Shown piece by piece: positions 62,871 to 64,000 of a stretch of DNA of 64,000 nt (position 1 is the first letter of the stretch; each line of letters begins with the position of its first letter). A model generated the notes under the pieces. The model was not told where the DNA came from, did not search any database, and saw only the letters and a program-made list of their open reading frames with translations. A program made the position numbers and the translations under genes. Source of the DNA: Thermincola carboxydiphila (GTDB lineage Bacteria; Bacillota; Thermincolia; Thermincolales; UBA2595); contig JAENYP010000015.1 in assembly GCA_016841725.1 (NCBI GenBank), positions 44,174-108,173 of the forward strand, in the 5' to 3' direction.

Positions 62871-63940
62871 TTGGTTTTCTTCCTGTACTGTGCTTCCTCC
62901 ACAGGCGACTTGCCGCCCGCCTTGTTGCCAATGGCGGCACTCACATTTTCCCATACTATTTCACTGTAATCTGTAGGTGTTTTAGAGATATATCCCGACA
63001 TTTTCATGAATTCGGCAAATCCCATCAGGCCATAAGGAGTAGAAGTAAAATTTGTTCCCGGCCATGTCAGGTATTCATATGTCTTTTCTTCAGACATTTT
63101 ATATTCCGGGGCCAGCATCTTAGCCGCTTCCCGTGGATTTTGATTCACATAGTAAATAGCATCATTGACTGCAGCCACAAAGGCTGCATAGGCCGCAGGA
63201 TATTTGTCATGAAATTCTTTGGTAACAACCCCGACCAGGAAAGTATGTTCTCCCCCAAAGGCTTCCTCAGCATCGATAACCTGCTTAATATTCACTGAAG
63301 TAAGTTCTTCAAAAATATATGGTGGTGAAGTAAAATGTGCAGTAATGCCCCGTTCACTGATAAGCGCATTCGTCCCGTCAGGGTGAGCCATGGAAACCAG
63401 GTTGTAGTCAAGCGCCTTGGGGTCTTTCAGTTCTTTTTCGGCAGCCATTGCCAGCAGAATATGCTGCACACTGCCCGGGATGGGCACAGCGATTTTATCA
63501 TCCTCTTTAAAGTCACTTAAAGAATTAATATCATCCCTATATGTCTGCAGCCCCTGTGGCGAACTGGCCAGAGCTGTGGCAATTTTCCAGTCGACACCCT
63601 TATCCCAGGCTATCAGGTAAGGGGGTATCCCCATAAATCCGGCATCCAAATCACCTGCAATAAGTGATTCTCTGATTAGACCTCCTGTTCCCATTTGGAC
63701 CCATTCCACCTCTATACCGGGCAGATATTTTTCAATCAGTTTCTTTTCCTTCATTACCTGAAGCGGCGCATAACCCAGTCCGAACTGCAGTGATATCCTG
63801 ATTTTTGCCGGAGCAATTTTTATTTCCGCTTTATCACCGGCATCTTTTTCCTGACTGCAACCGGCAACAGCAAACAAAGCCAGCAGCAGCAAAAATAATA
63901 TCAGGGCCTTGGTTAGCGGAGAATTAATTCTTTTTTTCAC
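62867..63940 (-). CDS. ABC transporter substrate-binding lipoprotein (NMT1/TauA type)
   Basis: A 357-residue lipoprotein: signal peptide with lipobox FAVAGC near residue 28, then ISLQFGLGYAPLQVMKEKKLIEKYLPGIEVEWVQMGTGG, typical of NMT1/THI5-like and sulfonate-binding proteins. The ligand could be a sulfonate, nitrate, taurine or pyrimidine precursor; no adjacent metabolic gene decides. It begins with GTG after GGAGGGAG and is the first gene of the operon. Only 60 bases of upstream sequence are in the window, without a recognisable riboswitch. Confidence 0.9.
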   Translation of the reverse strand: MKKRINSPLTKALILFLLLLALFAVAGCSQEKDAGDKAEIKIAPAKIRISLQFGLGYAPLQVMKEKKLIEKYLPGIEVEWVQMGTGGLIRESLIAGDLDAGFMGIPPYLIAWDKGVDWKIATALASSPQGLQTYRDDINSLSDFKEDDKIAVPIPGSVQHILLAMAAEKELKDPKALDYNLVSMAHPDGTNALISERGITAHFTSPPYIFEELTSVNIKQVIDAEEAFGGEHTFLVGVVTKEFHDKYPAAYAAFVAAVNDAIYYVNQNPREAAKMLAPEYKMSEEKTYEYLTWPGTNFTSTPYGLMGFAEFMKMSGYISKTPTDYSEIVWENVSAAIGNKAGGKSPVEEAQYRKKTK

Positions 63941-64000
63941 ATATCTCCCTCCTCGTATAATAATTTTAGAGTCCTAACCTGAATGGTAATATTTACCGTC

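Overview
The window looks like a chromosomal segment of an endospore-forming, medium-GC clostridial Firmicute, probably of the Peptococcaceae / Desulfotomaculum-like group. Three things suggest this: the sporulation genes spmA, spmB and gerW; an IspH enzyme fused to ribosomal protein S1, an arrangement known from Clostridia; and strong GGAGG-type ribosome binding sites with frequent GTG and TTG starts. A selenouridine synthase (mnmH) implies selenium use. I see no rRNA, tRNA, CRISPR array, prophage or intact insertion sequence. The genus is an inference and no species is claimed.

Layout. 1-9.4 kb (minus strand) is housekeeping: a phospholipase-D-like protein, pgpA-pgsA-rimO behind a near-consensus promoter with a 16-bp palindrome, a YgiQ radical SAM protein, yajQ, a RodZ-like protein, mnmH, and a PfkB-like protein with a DNA-binding head. 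A lone SIR2-like gene faces the other way at 9.6-10.5 kb. From 25.5 down to 10.7 kb runs an aromatic amino-acid supercluster on the minus strand: trpE-trpG-trpD-trpC-trpF-trpB-trpA, two DAHP synthases, tyrA and aroA, then cmk and ispH-rpsA. aroH and a HutP-family gene lie just upstream. The trpE leader carries eleven regularly spaced NAG triplets (ten of them (G/U)AG) followed by overlapping antiterminator and terminator hairpins, the hallmark of TRAP attenuation. A second run of six in-phase (G/U)AG triplets covers the trpD ribosome binding site. A 302-bp foldback element sits between trpG and trpD and supplies the trpG stop codon.

26.4-32.3 kb holds membrane proteins, a two-component system, an HI0933-type flavoprotein and lrgAB. 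32.7-37.8 kb (plus strand) is the least explained block: a ChlI-like AAA+ ATPase followed by two paralogous proteins with C-terminal VWA domains, with similar hairpins before the first and third genes. 37.8-46.6 kb mixes an HDOD protein, small conserved unknowns, a CheX-like protein, nadE, a pseudouridine synthase and spmAB. 46.7-57.8 kb contains a flavoprotein, gerW-DUF2953, an exported copper-amine-oxidase-like protein, scpA-scpB, trpS with an unusual insertion, a site-2 protease and a large DHH-CBS-nucleotidyltransferase fusion. 58-64 kb has lysA, a MetE/UroD-like protein, the wreck of a membrane glycosyltransferase gene and a nitrate/sulfonate/taurine-type ABC importer.

Three families of small non-coding repeats are visible: a 119-bp structured element (two full copies and one probable deletion derivative) placed directly after stop codons, a MITE-like pair with GGAGTCAGAATTC-type ends, and the single foldback element in the trp operon.
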